Below are positions 25,356 to 34,429 of a DNA stretch of 64,000 nucleotides, in pieces; positions within the stretch are counted from its first letter, which is position 1; each line of letters starts with the position of its first letter. Source of the DNA: Ralstonia insidiosa (GTDB lineage: Bacteria; Pseudomonadota; Gammaproteobacteria; Burkholderiales; Burkholderiaceae); NCBI RefSeq assembly GCF_008801405.1, contig NZ_VZPV01000001.1, positions 992,001 to 1,056,000 on the forward strand, read 5' to 3'. Under the pieces are notes generated by a model that was not told the DNA's origin, ran no database searches, and saw only the letters and a program-made list of their open reading frames with translations. A program made the translations under genes and the position numbers.

Positions 25356-26120
25356 ATGTCGATTCGTACCGAGACCGCAGACGGCGTCCTGACGCTGACC
25401 TTCGACCGTCTGGACCGCAAGAACGCCATCACCGCCGCGATGTACCAGACGCTGGCGGATGCACTGGTGGCCGCCGAGACCGATCCCGCCATCCGCGTGA
25501 TCGTGCTGGCGGGCCATGAAAGCGTCTTCACGGCCGGCAACGATCTTGAAGACTTCATGAAGAACCCGCCCAAGGACGAAAACGCCCCGGTGCACCAGTT
25601 CCTGAAGGCGATCAGCACGGCCACCAAGCCGTTGATCGCCTCGGTGAGCGGCGCGGCCGTGGGCGTGGGCACGACCATGCTGCTGCATTGTGACCTCGTG
25701 TATGCATCCGAGACGGCCAAGCTGTCGATGCCGTTCGCGCAACTGGGGCTGTGCCCGGAAGCCGCATCGAGCCTGCTGCTGCCGCAACTGGCGGGCTACC
25801 ATCGCGCCGCTGACAAGTTGCTCTTCGGTGAGCCGTTCGATGCGAACGAGGCGCGCGAGTTGGGTCTGGTGAATCGCGTGTTGCCCGCCGGCGAACTGGA
25901 TGCCTTCGTGCGCACGCAGGCGCGCAAGCTGACGCTGCTGCCGCCTGCATCGCTACGCGCGACCAAGCGGCTGATGAAGGAGGGTGCGACCCCGCAGATC
26001 GCAGAGCGCATGTCGGTGGAAGGCAAGCAGTTTGGCGAGATGCTGCGTGCGCCGGAAGCCCGTGAAGCCTTCACCGCGTTCTTTGAGAAGCGCCGTCCGG
26101 ACTTCTCCAAGTTCAACTGA
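25356..26120 (+). CDS. Enoyl-CoA hydratase/isomerase family protein
   Basis: This 254-residue crotonase has VLTLTFDRLDRKNAITAAMYQ, the oxyanion-hole segments FTAGNDLEDFM and SGAAVGVGTTMLLHCDLVYA, and LSMPFAQLGLCPEAASSLLLP. Only one of the two hydratase glutamates is present (in CPEAAS); the other position reads TT in VGVGTTML. This fits an enoyl-CoA isomerase better than a hydratase (inference). A GGAG site sits 8 bp before the ATG. A bidirectional terminator separates it from the thioesterase gene that faces it. Confidence 0.88.
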   Translation: MSIRTETADGVLTLTFDRLDRKNAITAAMYQTLADALVAAETDPAIRVIVLAGHESVFTAGNDLEDFMKNPPKDENAPVHQFLKAISTATKPLIASVSGAAVGVGTTMLLHCDLVYASETAKLSMPFAQLGLCPEAASSLLLPQLAGYHRAADKLLFGEPFDANEARELGLVNRVLPAGELDAFVRTQARKLTLLPPASLRATKRLMKEGATPQIAERMSVEGKQFGEMLRAPEAREAFTAFFEKRRPDFSKFN

Positions 26121-26142
26121 GCGCGTCGCTTGTGCGCAAAAG

Positions 26143-26167
26143 AAAACCCGGCATAGGCCGGGTTTTT
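26143..26167. terminator. Bidirectional Rho-independent terminator
   Basis: AAACCCGGC (26144-26152) pairs with GCCGGGTTT (26157-26165) around a 4-nt loop. T-runs follow on both strands, so it can end both the crotonase transcript on the plus strand and the thioesterase transcript on the minus strand. Confidence 0.88.
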
Positions 26168-26187
26168 CATTGAGCGGTGCCGAATCA

Positions 26188-26604
26188 CTACTCCGGCAGC
26201 ACGCGCGGCTTGCGTGTCTCGTCCGTGGCGACGTAGGTAAGCGTTGCTTCCGTCACCTTGACGGTGGCATGGCGGCCGTTGGTGCCCATGCGCTGCGCAT
26301 AGACCTCGACATCCACGGTGATGGAGGTGCGGCCGGTCTTGACCACCTCGGCATAGAAGCTCACGAGGTCGCCCACGTACACGGGCTGCTTGAAGACGAA
26401 CGAGTTGACGGCAATCGTGGCCACGCGCCCGTTGGCGCGCACCACCGCCGGAATCGACCCGGCAATGTCGACCTGCGACATGATCCAGCCGCCGAACACG
26501 TCGCCGTGCACGTTGGCGTCGGACGGCATCGGCATGACGCGCACGGCGGGTTGCTTGCCGGCGGGCAGCTTGACGATCTCAGTGGAGGCTTGGGTGTCGG
26601 ACAT
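26188..26604 (-). CDS. Acyl-CoA thioesterase, YciA-like hotdog protein
   Basis: The protein (138 residues from the ATG at 26604) has the YciA-type hotdog signature NVHGDVFGGWIMSQVDIAGS, followed by VNSFVFKQPVYVGDLVSFYAEV and the basic segment GTNGRHATVKVTEA. YciA-type enzymes hydrolyse a broad range of acyl-CoAs in the cytoplasm. Alternative in-frame starts exist at 26622 and 26679; none has a clear Shine-Dalgarno, and 26604 gives the usual length. The gene is divergent from the Atm1-type exporter and faces the crotonase gene. Confidence 0.88.
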   Translation of the reverse strand: MSDTQASTEIVKLPAGKQPAVRVMPMPSDANVHGDVFGGWIMSQVDIAGSIPAVVRANGRVATIAVNSFVFKQPVYVGDLVSFYAEVVKTGRTSITVDVEVYAQRMGTNGRHATVKVTEATLTYVATDETRKPRVLPE

Positions 26605-26702
26605 GATGATGCAGGGCAGCATTGAAGCGGAGGGCCTGGGCACGGGGCGCGCACAGGTGATCGGTGGGAGAATACACAATCCGCTATTTTATTGCACCGC
26701 AC

Positions 26703-28526
26703 ATGCGCCGCTTCCCCGCCTCTTCCGAACCGCCTCCGCCCGGGGCTGCCCGCGGTGACTGGCGCACCATCAAGAGCCTGGTGCCGTATCTCATGGCCTA
26801 CAAGTGGCGCGTGGGGCTGGCGCTGTCGTTTCTAATCGCCGCCAAGGTCGCCAACCTCGGCGTGCCGATGGTCATGAAGCGGCTGATCGATTCGATGAAC
26901 GTATCGCCCAGTGATCCGCGCGCGCTGCTGGTGGTGCCGGTTGGCATCATCGTGGGGTATGGGCTGCTGCGGCTGTCGACGTCATTGTTCTCCGAGCTGC
27001 GCGAGATTCTCTTCTCGAAGGTGACGGAGAGTTCGGTGCGCACGCTCGCGCTGCAGGTGTTCCGCCATCTGCATGCGCTGTCGTTGCGCTTTCACCTGGA
27101 GCGCCAGACTGGCGGCATGAGCCGTGACATCGAGCGCGGCACGCGCGGCATCCAGTCGCTCATCTCGTATTCGCTGTACAGCATCCTGCCGACGCTCGTT
27201 GAAGTCGGCCTCGTCATCACGTACTTCTTCGTGAAGTACGACGTGTGGTTCGCGCTCATCACGTTCTGCGCGCTGGTGAGCTACATCGTCTTTACGGTGA
27301 CGGTGACGAACTGGCGCACGCACTTCCGCCGCAAGATGAACGAGCTGGATTCGCGCGCCAACCAGAAGGCGATCGATTCGCTGCTCAACTTCGAGACGGT
27401 CAAGTACTTCGGCAACGAAGAGTACGAGGCGCGTCGCTATGACGAGAATCTGCTGAACTATCGTGCTGCCGCCATTCGCTCACAGCGTTCGTTGTCGATC
27501 CTGAACTTTGGCCAGCAGTTCATCGTGGCGACGGCGCTGATCCTGATCCTGTATCGCGCTACGCAGGGCGTGGCCGCGGGGCACATGACGCTGGGCGATC
27601 TCGTGCTGGTCAACACGCTGATGCTGCAGATCTACATTCCGCTCAACTTCCTGGGCGTGATCTACCGCGAGTTGAAGCAGGCAGTGACCGACATGGACCG
27701 CATGTTCACCCTGCTGCAGACCAATCGCGAGGTGGCCGACAAACCGGATGCGCAACCGCTGGCCGTGCACGCCGGCGACGTTCGTTTTGCGCATGTGGAC
27801 TTCAGCTACGAGGCCAAGCGTCAGATCCTGTTTGATGTCGATTTCACCATTCCGGCAGGCACGACCACGGCGGTGGTGGGGCAAAGCGGCTCCGGCAAAT
27901 CGACGCTCGCACGTTTGCTGTTCCGCTTCTACGACGTCAAATCGGGCGCCATTGAAATCGACGGGCAGGACCTGCGCGATGTCACGCAATCCAGCGTGCG
28001 CGCGGCCATCGGCATCGTTCCGCAAGACACGGTGCTCTTCAACGACAGCATCTACTACAACATCGCCTACGGCCGCCCCGATGCCACGCGCGAAGAGGTG
28101 ATCGAGGCCGCCCGCGCTGCGCAGATCCACCACTTTGTCGAATCGCTTCCCGACGGCTACGACACGCAGGTCGGCGAGCGTGGGCTGAAGCTCTCCGGCG
28201 GTGAGAAGCAGCGCGTGGCCATCGCGCGCACGCTGCTCAAGCGTCCGCCGATTCTCGTGTTCGACGAAGCGACCTCCGCGCTGGACTCGCGCACCGAGCA
28301 CGCCATCCAGGAAGAGCTGATGAGCCTGGCACAGAACCACACCACGCTGGTGATTGCGCACCGGCTGTCCACCATCGTGCGCGCGCACCAAATCCTGGTG
28401 ATGGAGCACGGCCGCATCATCGAGCGCGGCACGCATGAGTCGCTGCTGCGCGCAGAAGGCCGTTATGCGCAGATGTGGCGCATGCAGGCACGCGAGCCCG
28501 AGCGCGAACCGGAAGCGGCCGCCTAA
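26703..28526 (+). CDS. Atm1-type ABC exporter (glutathione/metal thiolate)
   Basis: The 607-residue half-transporter has six predicted helices (residues about 30-320) and the Atm1-specific stretch LNFETVKYFGNEEYEARRYDE. The C-terminal ATPase has Walker A VGQSGSGKSTLARLLFR, signature LSGGEKQRVAIARTLL and Walker B ILVFDEATSALDS. The family, including Atm1/HMT1 and the nickel/cobalt-protective AtmA of Cupriavidus, exports glutathione-based or metal thiolates as homodimers. The ATG at 26703 is chosen by family length; an in-frame GTG lies 39 bp upstream. Its stop is 3 bp from that of the facing oxygenase gene. Confidence 0.92.
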   Translation: MRRFPASSEPPPPGAARGDWRTIKSLVPYLMAYKWRVGLALSFLIAAKVANLGVPMVMKRLIDSMNVSPSDPRALLVVPVGIIVGYGLLRLSTSLFSELREILFSKVTESSVRTLALQVFRHLHALSLRFHLERQTGGMSRDIERGTRGIQSLISYSLYSILPTLVEVGLVITYFFVKYDVWFALITFCALVSYIVFTVTVTNWRTHFRRKMNELDSRANQKAIDSLLNFETVKYFGNEEYEARRYDENLLNYRAAAIRSQRSLSILNFGQQFIVATALILILYRATQGVAAGHMTLGDLVLVNTLMLQIYIPLNFLGVIYRELKQAVTDMDRMFTLLQTNREVADKPDAQPLAVHAGDVRFAHVDFSYEAKRQILFDVDFTIPAGTTTAVVGQSGSGKSTLARLLFRFYDVKSGAIEIDGQDLRDVTQSSVRAAIGIVPQDTVLFNDSIYYNIAYGRPDATREEVIEAARAAQIHHFVESLPDGYDTQVGERGLKLSGGEKQRVAIARTLLKRPPILVFDEATSALDSRTEHAIQEELMSLAQNHTTLVIAHRLSTIVRAHQILVMEHGRIIERGTHESLLRAEGRYAQMWRMQAREPEREPEAAA

Positions 28527-28529
28527 GGC

Positions 28530-29537
28530 CTACATCGCCGTTTGCCCCGCCCGGAAGTTGGCTGCAACACGCTGGCGCAGGTACGCCTCCGCGCTGATGG
28601 GCGCGTACTTGCCGGATGGGCTTTCGATCATTACATCGCGGTTGGCCTGGCAGAAGAACGCCAGGCTGTAGCGCGAGCCCTGATACTCGTGCGGCAGCGG
28701 GTTGCGCACGCGGTGGAAGTTCGACGGCAACTGATCGTCGCTCCAGCGCATCAGCATGTCGCCGATATTGCAGGTGATGATGTCGTCGGCGGGTTCGATA
28801 CTGGTCCACTGCTGGCCTTCCATCTCTTTGCCCGGACAGAGCTGCAAGCCACCCTGGCCGGCGCGCTGGAACAGCAGCGTCAGGCAATCGAAATCCGTAT
28901 GGGCGCCGGCACGCCAGAGGCCACTCGCCGCGGAAGGATCGGTCGGAAAGTAGTGCAGCAGGCGCAGCGTGCTCTGATAGGTGGGGCTGGACGGGTCGTG
29001 CGCGTGCGTAAAGAAATCCGCCTCGAAGCCGAGCTTGTCGGCAAAGCAGGACAACACCCGCATCCCCACCTGCCAGCACTGCGTTTCGAAGGCCAGCATG
29101 GCAGCACGGAAGCCGGGCAGCTCGTCTTCACTCGGCCACAGCGGCGCCATGTGCGGCAGCGTGATCTGATACGACTCCTTCTGGTCTTGCGTGCCCGTGG
29201 AGGGGCGCACCTGTGCACGGCTTTCCCAACCGCTGTTCAGCGCACGCTGCAGCGGGTACTGCGCCTTGACGCCGTCCGGCAGCGCGAAGAAGCGTTGCGC
29301 CATGTCGAATGCGCCTTGCACCTGTGTCAGGTCAATGCCGTGGTTGACGAGCTGGAAGAAGCCAACGTCCGTGGCGGCTGCCCAGAGTTCGTCGGCGATC
29401 TGCACCCGGCGAGCGTCGAAGTCGGAGAGATCGATACGGCGGATTTCCCGCGTCTGGGTTTCCGAACCCAGGCCGCCCATGCGGGCTTCCTTGTCGAGTT
29501 CGGTGAGTGTGTGGGGCAAGGTGGCGAGCGTGCTCAT
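28530..29537 (-). CDS. 2-oxoglutarate/Fe(II)-dependent oxygenase, isopenicillin N synthase-like
   Basis: The 335-residue protein has the DIOX_N segment (REIRRIDLSDFDARR and VGFFQLVNHGIDLTQV) and the 2OG-Fe(II) core with metal ligands in GAHTDFDCLTLLFQ, the distal His in FHRVRNPLPHEYQGSRYSLAFF, and the 2OG-binding R-x-S (RYS). These enzymes hydroxylate or oxidise small molecules; the substrate is unknown. GGAG lies 7 bp before the ATG at 29537. It is divergent, across 622 bp, from an ABC importer and amidohydrolase, which suggests one catabolic module. Confidence 0.9.
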   Translation of the reverse strand: MSTLATLPHTLTELDKEARMGGLGSETQTREIRRIDLSDFDARRVQIADELWAAATDVGFFQLVNHGIDLTQVQGAFDMAQRFFALPDGVKAQYPLQRALNSGWESRAQVRPSTGTQDQKESYQITLPHMAPLWPSEDELPGFRAAMLAFETQCWQVGMRVLSCFADKLGFEADFFTHAHDPSSPTYQSTLRLLHYFPTDPSAASGLWRAGAHTDFDCLTLLFQRAGQGGLQLCPGKEMEGQQWTSIEPADDIITCNIGDMLMRWSDDQLPSNFHRVRNPLPHEYQGSRYSLAFFCQANRDVMIESPSGKYAPISAEAYLRQRVAANFRAGQTAM

Positions 29538-30159
29538 GTGGGCTCCGTGCGAAGGGTAGGTCGATGAATGCCGGACCTGGAGCCGCAAGACCATGCGCTG
29601 AAGCGGTGGCGGTGTCTTGAAGTTCAAATGGCGCACAGGCCCATCTGTTGCCACAGAGGGCTGGGTGGGCCTGTTCCGGCTTCAAGAGCAATTCCCGGCC
29701 AGCCGGCATGGTGTGCGCGGCTGGTGAACGCTTCTACTCTTGCGGGTCATCAACGCAAGGTTCAGGCCAACACCCAACGCGCGTGTGATGGGCTGAGGTT
29801 TGTCTTTGCATGCACCAGACAGGGAAATCAAGCACTGTTGGTGCGCATGCTGTGCACAGTGCTGGCGTGTCGATGCCGTGCGTTCGCGCGGGTTCATGCC
29901 ACCGTGGCGGATGGTATGGAAGTTGCAAAACACCGAGCGAGAGTAGAAGCGTTCACTGCTGCGTGAAGTGCCGCCCGGTACTTCGGTTGATTGGCGCAGC
30001 GGCCGGAAATTGCTCTTGAAAGCCGCGCCTGCGCGTCCGGTTCTCCGGCGCACGGCCGTGCCTTCATGACGCAATGCCCGGCCTCCATCGAATCGCGCGG
30101 GCTCTCATGACGGCGTAGCCACAGGCGTGTTGAACGACTGCTCAAAACCGCGCCTCGCC
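29538..30159. other. 622-bp intergenic region with inverted repeats
   Basis: This is the divergent region between the oxygenase (minus) and the ABC substrate-binding protein (plus) genes. Two sets of inverted repeats bracket its centre (29681-29700 with 30001-30020, and 29724-29740 with 29940-29956). I see no gene with a convincing start or codon pattern and no clear promoter hexamers. It probably contains both promoters and a repeat-derived insert. Confidence 0.6.
29681..30020. repeat. 340-bp segment bounded by inverted repeats
   Basis: The outer arms, 29681-29700 and 30001-30020, are inverted copies with 1 mismatch in 20 (TTCAAGAGCAATT at the left). The inner arms, 29724-29740 and 29940-29956, match perfectly over 17 bp (GTGAACGCTTCTACTCT at the left). 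The spacing between outer and inner arm differs on the two sides (23 versus 44 bp), so the palindrome is decayed or composite. A smaller pair AGCACTGT/ACAGTGCT lies inside. It may be a miniature mobile element. Confidence 0.6.
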
Positions 30160-31164
30160 ATGAAACCTCGCTTCTTGACCCGCCGCCTGATCCGTCGATC
30201 CTTTGGGCTGGCAGTGGCAGCCATCGCCACCGTTTGCTGGTCTGCCAGTGCCTTCGCACTCGACAAGGTCGTCTTTCTCACCTCCTGGTATGCCCAGGCC
30301 GAACATGGCGGCTTCTACCAGGCAGTCGCCACAGGCCTCTACAAGAAGTACGGGCTCGACGTACAGATCCGCATGGGCGGGCCGCAGGTCAACGGCATGC
30401 AGATCCTGAGCAGCGGGCAGGCGGACTTTCTGATGGGCTACGACTTGCAAGTGCTCAAGAGCATAGAGCAGGGCGTGCCCGTGACGACCGTGGGTGCCTC
30501 CATGCAGACCGACCCGCAAGGCATGATGACCCATGAAGACGTGAAGAGCCTGGCCGACCTCAAGACGCGCACCATCCTGGTTTCCACCTCGGGCCGTACG
30601 ACGTGGTGGCCGTGGCTCAAGGGCAAGTACAAGCTCGATGAGTCGCAGTCCCGCGTCTATACGTTCAACCTGCAGCCATTCTTGGCCGACCCGAAATCGG
30701 CGCAGCAGGCGTATGCATCGTCCGAGCTGTTCAGTGCCGACAAGGCCGGCGTGAAGACGCACTTCTTCCTGTTTGCCGACGATGGCTACCCGCCCTACGG
30801 CACCACGATCGTCACGATGGACAAGACCATCAAGGACAAGCCCGACCTGGTGGCCCGCTTCGTGCGCGCTTCGATGGAAGGCTGGAAGAGCTACCTGTCC
30901 GACCCCGCGCCCGCCAATGCGCTCATCAAGCACGACAACCCCAACATGAAGGACGACCAGCTCCTGTACGGACTGGAAAAACTCAAGCAATTCCACATGA
31001 TCACCGGCGGCGATGCCGCCACGCAGGGCATTGGCGTCATGACCGACGGGCGCTGGAAGCAGACGCGCGACTTCATGGTCAACGCGGGCTTGCTGAAGGC
31101 CGATGTGGAGTGGAAGCGCGCCTACACCACGCAGTTCGTCAAAGACCTGAAGGTGATGCCATGA
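30160..31164 (+). CDS. ABC transporter substrate-binding protein, THI5/NMT1-like
   Basis: The 334-residue periplasmic protein has a signal peptide (RRSFGLAVAAIATVCWSASAFA, cleavage after Ala near residue 36). It is followed by VVFLTSWYAQAEHGGFYQAVATGLYKKYGLDVQI, GGPQVNGMQILSSGQADFLMG and SIEQGVPVTTVGASMQTDPQG. This is the NitT/TauT-type fold, closest in pattern to THI5/NMT1-like and ThiY-type binders of pyrimidine-like ligands. The substrate is inferred to be a nucleobase-like or N-heterocyclic compound because a purine-type deaminase follows in the operon. The ATPase gene starts 45 bp later. Confidence 0.9.
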   Translation: MKPRFLTRRLIRRSFGLAVAAIATVCWSASAFALDKVVFLTSWYAQAEHGGFYQAVATGLYKKYGLDVQIRMGGPQVNGMQILSSGQADFLMGYDLQVLKSIEQGVPVTTVGASMQTDPQGMMTHEDVKSLADLKTRTILVSTSGRTTWWPWLKGKYKLDESQSRVYTFNLQPFLADPKSAQQAYASSELFSADKAGVKTHFFLFADDGYPPYGTTIVTMDKTIKDKPDLVARFVRASMEGWKSYLSDPAPANALIKHDNPNMKDDQLLYGLEKLKQFHMITGGDAATQGIGVMTDGRWKQTRDFMVNAGLLKADVEWKRAYTTQFVKDLKVMP

Positions 31165-31209
31165 GTACAGCACCACAACTACAACCACTGTTGGGCCAAG
31201 GAGATCGCC

Positions 31210-32082
31210 ATGTCGCTCGTGTTTCGTAGCAGCCGGACAGCGCCGGCGTCGCATGGCCCTGGACAGCCTCCGCTGGACGGCGAACGCGTGAACCATGCGC
31301 CGGTGCTGTTCGCCAACCAGGTCGAGAAGACGTATCCGAACGGCACCGTGGCGCTTGAGCGGGTGAAGCTCGCCATCCAGCCGGGCGAGTTCGTCTCGTT
31401 GCTGGGGCCTTCCGGTTGCGGCAAGAGCACGCTGCTCAAGCTGTTCGCCGGGTTGGAGCAGCCATCGGCCGGCCATGTGCGCTGGTGGGGCGGGCCGACG
31501 CTCGCGGCTGGTATCGGCGCGCCGGGCCGCACGCTGGCGATGGTGTTTCAGGAGGCCACGCTGATGCCGTGGGCCAAGGTTGCCGACAACACCCGCTTGC
31601 CGCTCGACCTTGCGCGCATGCCACGCGCCGAAGCCGACGAGCGCGTGCGGCGCGCGCTGGCGCTGGTGGGGCTGGGCCAATTCGGCCAGGTGTATCCGCG
31701 CGAACTGTCCGGCGGCATGCAGATGCGTGTGTCGATCGCCCGCGCGCTTGCAACGGATCCTGATCTGTTGCTGATGGACGAGCCCTTCGGGGCGCTGGAC
31801 GAGTTCACGCGCAACAAGCTCGATGCCGATTTGCGCGCGCTGTGGGCCGAGCGCGGCCTGACGGTGGTGTTCGTCACGCACAGCATCTACGAGGCGGTCT
31901 ATCTGTCGAGCCGCGTGATCGTAATGGCGGCGCGCCCCGGCCGCGTGATCGCCGATGTGCCCATCGAAGGGCCGGCCGTGCGCGACGAAGCGTTTCGCGT
32001 ATCGCCAGCGTTCATGCAGACCTGTGCAGAGTTGTCGGCCCTGCTTGCGCAAGCCAACACCGGCGTGCCTGTCGTCGATTGA
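31210..32082 (+). CDS. ABC transporter ATP-binding protein, NitT/TauT family
   Basis: The 290-residue ATPase has Walker A LLGPSGCGKSTLLKLFAG (about residue 67), Q-loop MVFQEATLMPW, signature ELSGGMQMRVSIARAL and Walker B LLLMDEPFGALDEFTR, then the H-loop VFVTHSIYEAVYLSSRVIVM. The pattern is typical of NitT/TauT/ThiZ-type importers. It has a Shine-Dalgarno AAGGAG ending 7 bp before the ATG and lies between the binding protein and permease genes. It powers import by the inner-membrane permease encoded next. Confidence 0.94.
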   Translation: MSLVFRSSRTAPASHGPGQPPLDGERVNHAPVLFANQVEKTYPNGTVALERVKLAIQPGEFVSLLGPSGCGKSTLLKLFAGLEQPSAGHVRWWGGPTLAAGIGAPGRTLAMVFQEATLMPWAKVADNTRLPLDLARMPRAEADERVRRALALVGLGQFGQVYPRELSGGMQMRVSIARALATDPDLLLMDEPFGALDEFTRNKLDADLRALWAERGLTVVFVTHSIYEAVYLSSRVIVMAARPGRVIADVPIEGPAVRDEAFRVSPAFMQTCAELSALLAQANTGVPVVD

Positions 32083-32096
32083 TCTGGGAGTTCATC

Positions 32097-32891
32097 ATGC
32101 ATCCTCCGTTGTTGTCCCGCCCCGCTGTGCAGCGGGTGGCCGCACCGCTCGCGGTGGGCGTTGTGCTGCTGCTTGTGTGGCAAGCCGTTTGCGTGGCGCT
32201 TGAAGTGCCGCCGTATCTCGTGCCGTCGCCGGCGGCCATCGGCAAGACGCTCGTTGAAGACTGGTCGCTCTTGGCCGGTTCGTTATGGGTGACGTTGCAG
32301 ATCACGCTGCTGGCATTTGCGCTGGCCGTCGTGTGCGGCACCGTGGCGGCCTTCCTGTTCGTGCAGAGCCGGTTGATCGAAGCCAGCCTGTTTCCCTATG
32401 CGATTCTGTTGCAGGTCACGCCCGTCGTTGCCATCGCGCCGCTGATCATCATCTGGGTCAAGCAGCCGACGCTGGCGCTCGTCATCTGCGCCACGCTGGT
32501 CGCGGTGTTTCCCATCATCTCCAACACCGTGCTGGGGCTACGCAGCGTCAACCCGGGGCTGGCCAACCTGTTTCGCATCAACCGCGCAAGCCGGTGGGAT
32601 ACGCTGGTTCGCCTGCGCATTCCGAGTGCATTGCCCTATTTCTTCGGCGGCCTGCGCATTTCATGCGGGCTGGCGCTGATCGGTGCGGTGGTCGCGGAGT
32701 TCGTGGCGGGCACGGGCGGCACGGGCGCGGGGCTGGCCTACCAGATCCTGCAAGCCGGTTTTTCGCTGAACATTCCACGTCTGTTTGCGGCGCTGTTCCT
32801 GATTACGCTGACAGGCATTGCGCTGTTCGCCGTCATGGTCGCGCTGTCGCGGCTGACGTTGTCACACTGGCATGAGAGCGAGCTTGCATGA
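32097..32891 (+). CDS. ABC transporter permease, NitT/TauT family
   Basis: The 264-residue inner-membrane protein has about six hydrophobic helices and the BPD_transp_1 pattern. It starts LAVGVVLLLVWQAVCVALEVPPYLVPSPAAIGKTL and includes the coupling (EAA-like) loop around NRASRWDTLVRLRIPSALPYFFGGLRI. GGGAG lies 7 bp before the ATG. The stop overlaps the amidohydrolase start (ATGA at 32888-32891), so permease and deaminase are translationally coupled. Confidence 0.94.
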   Translation: MHPPLLSRPAVQRVAAPLAVGVVLLLVWQAVCVALEVPPYLVPSPAAIGKTLVEDWSLLAGSLWVTLQITLLAFALAVVCGTVAAFLFVQSRLIEASLFPYAILLQVTPVVAIAPLIIIWVKQPTLALVICATLVAVFPIISNTVLGLRSVNPGLANLFRINRASRWDTLVRLRIPSALPYFFGGLRISCGLALIGAVVAEFVAGTGGTGAGLAYQILQAGFSLNIPRLFAALFLITLTGIALFAVMVALSRLTLSHWHESELA

Positions 32892-34348
32892 TGCAGCCCA
32901 TCCCCATCGAATCCTCGCTCCTCATTCGCAATACGGCGGCCATCCTCACCGGGCAGGATGCGCGGGCAGGACATGCTGAGCGCATCGCCGGGCCGGATAT
33001 CCGCGTGGCCGGCGGCAAGATCGAAGCCATTGGCCATCTGCCACCACGCCCTGGTGAGCGTGTCCTGGATGCGACCGACTGCGTGGTGTACCCAGCGTGG
33101 ATCAACACGCATCACCACCTGTTCCAGTCGCTGCTCAAGGGCGAGCCGCTTGGCTTGAACCTGACGCTCACGCCGTGGCTGGGTGCGACGCCCTATCGGT
33201 TTCGTGCGGCGTTCGATGAGCACACCTTCCGCCTGGCGGCCCGCATCGGCCTGATCGAACTCGTGCGCAGTGGCTGCGGCACGGTGGCGGATCACAATTA
33301 CCTCTACTACCCCGGCATGCCGTTTGACAGTTCGGCGATCCTCTTTGAAGAGGCCGAAGCGCTGGGCCTGCGCTTCGTGCTGTGCCGTGGGGGCGCCACG
33401 CGCACGCGGGGGCTGGAGAGCGACCTGCCGCAGGCCTTGCGCCCCGAAACGCTCGACGCCTTCCTGGCCGACTGCGAGCGACTGACCGCGCGCTACCACC
33501 AGCCTGGTCCGGATGCCATGCGCCGCGTGGCGATGGCACCCACCACGCCGCTGTATTCGATGGCACCCGAGGAATTGCGCACCTGCGCACGCACCGCGCG
33601 CCGCCTGGGGATTCGCCTGCACAGCCATCTTTCGGAAACGGTCGAGTACCAGAACGCGGCGGCAACCGCGCATGGCGCCACGCCCGTGGCCTTCTGCGCG
33701 GAATACGAATGGACCGGCCCTGATGTCTGGTTCGCCCATCTGGTCAAACTCAGCCCCGCGGAGATCCGCATGCTCGGTGAAACCCGCACGGGTATCGCGC
33801 ATTGCCCCCAAAGCAACGGCCGGCTTGGCAGCGGCATTGCCGATATCCCCGCGCTGGAAGCGGTTGGCGTGCCGGTGTCGATTGGTGTGGATGGCGCCGC
33901 CTCCAACGAGGCCGCCGACATGATTTCCGAAACCCACGCCGCCTGGCTGATGCAGCGTGCGCGGCGCGGCGAGTTGGCGCGCGCGCAATCGGAGGGCGGC
34001 AGCACGGAAGGCGGTGCGGATGCCGCGCGCATCGAAGACGTGGTGCGGTGGGGAACCGCCGGCGGTGCCGCCGTGCTCGGCCTGGATGGCATCGGCACCC
34101 TTGTGCCGGGCCAGGCCGCCGATTTGGCGGTCTACCGATTGGACGATCCGCGCTACTTCGGCCTGCACGACGTGGCGATTGCGCCGGTGTCCAGCGGGGG
34201 CCGACCGACGTTGCGCGCGTTGCTGGTGGGTGGGCGCGTCATCGCGCAGGACGATGCCATTCCCGGTGTCGATCTTGCCGAGTTGGGCGCACAGGCCCGC
34301 GCAGCCGTCGGGCAACTCCAGCAGCGCGCCGAGAGAATGGCCGCCTGA
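32888..34348 (+). CDS. 8-oxoguanine deaminase-like amidohydrolase (AtzB/TrzN superfamily)
   Basis: The 486-residue metal-dependent hydrolase has the metal-binding INTHHHLFQSLLKGEPL, the central RLHSHLSETVEYQ, GIAHCPQSNGRLGSGIADIP and the catalytic Asp in SIGVDGAASNEAADM. These are features of the COG0402 deaminase group that includes guanine deaminase, 8-oxoguanine deaminase and hydroxyatrazine hydrolases. It hydrolyses an amino group from an N-heterocycle, most likely a purine. An extra Ser/Gly-rich loop (about residues 355-375) is present. It is coupled to the ABC permease gene, so substrate uptake and deamination are linked. Confidence 0.88.
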   Translation: MMQPIPIESSLLIRNTAAILTGQDARAGHAERIAGPDIRVAGGKIEAIGHLPPRPGERVLDATDCVVYPAWINTHHHLFQSLLKGEPLGLNLTLTPWLGATPYRFRAAFDEHTFRLAARIGLIELVRSGCGTVADHNYLYYPGMPFDSSAILFEEAEALGLRFVLCRGGATRTRGLESDLPQALRPETLDAFLADCERLTARYHQPGPDAMRRVAMAPTTPLYSMAPEELRTCARTARRLGIRLHSHLSETVEYQNAAATAHGATPVAFCAEYEWTGPDVWFAHLVKLSPAEIRMLGETRTGIAHCPQSNGRLGSGIADIPALEAVGVPVSIGVDGAASNEAADMISETHAAWLMQRARRGELARAQSEGGSTEGGADAARIEDVVRWGTAGGAAVLGLDGIGTLVPGQAADLAVYRLDDPRYFGLHDVAIAPVSSGGRPTLRALLVGGRVIAQDDAIPGVDLAELGAQARAAVGQLQQRAERMAA

Positions 34349-34429
34349 GGTTGTCAGCGCTTAAAATGCCCTTCCAGCAGGCGCCCGAACGCGGCGCTAC
34401 CGACACCGCGCGGAAGGGGGCGCAAGGCG

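Noticed and set aside
29568..29966. 132-codon open frame on the plus strand in the oxygenase/ABC intergenic region
   Set aside because: No Shine-Dalgarno, Cys/Arg-rich composition and no recognisable domain; it overlaps the inverted-repeat segment. I treat the region as non-coding, though a repeat-associated ORF cannot be fully excluded.
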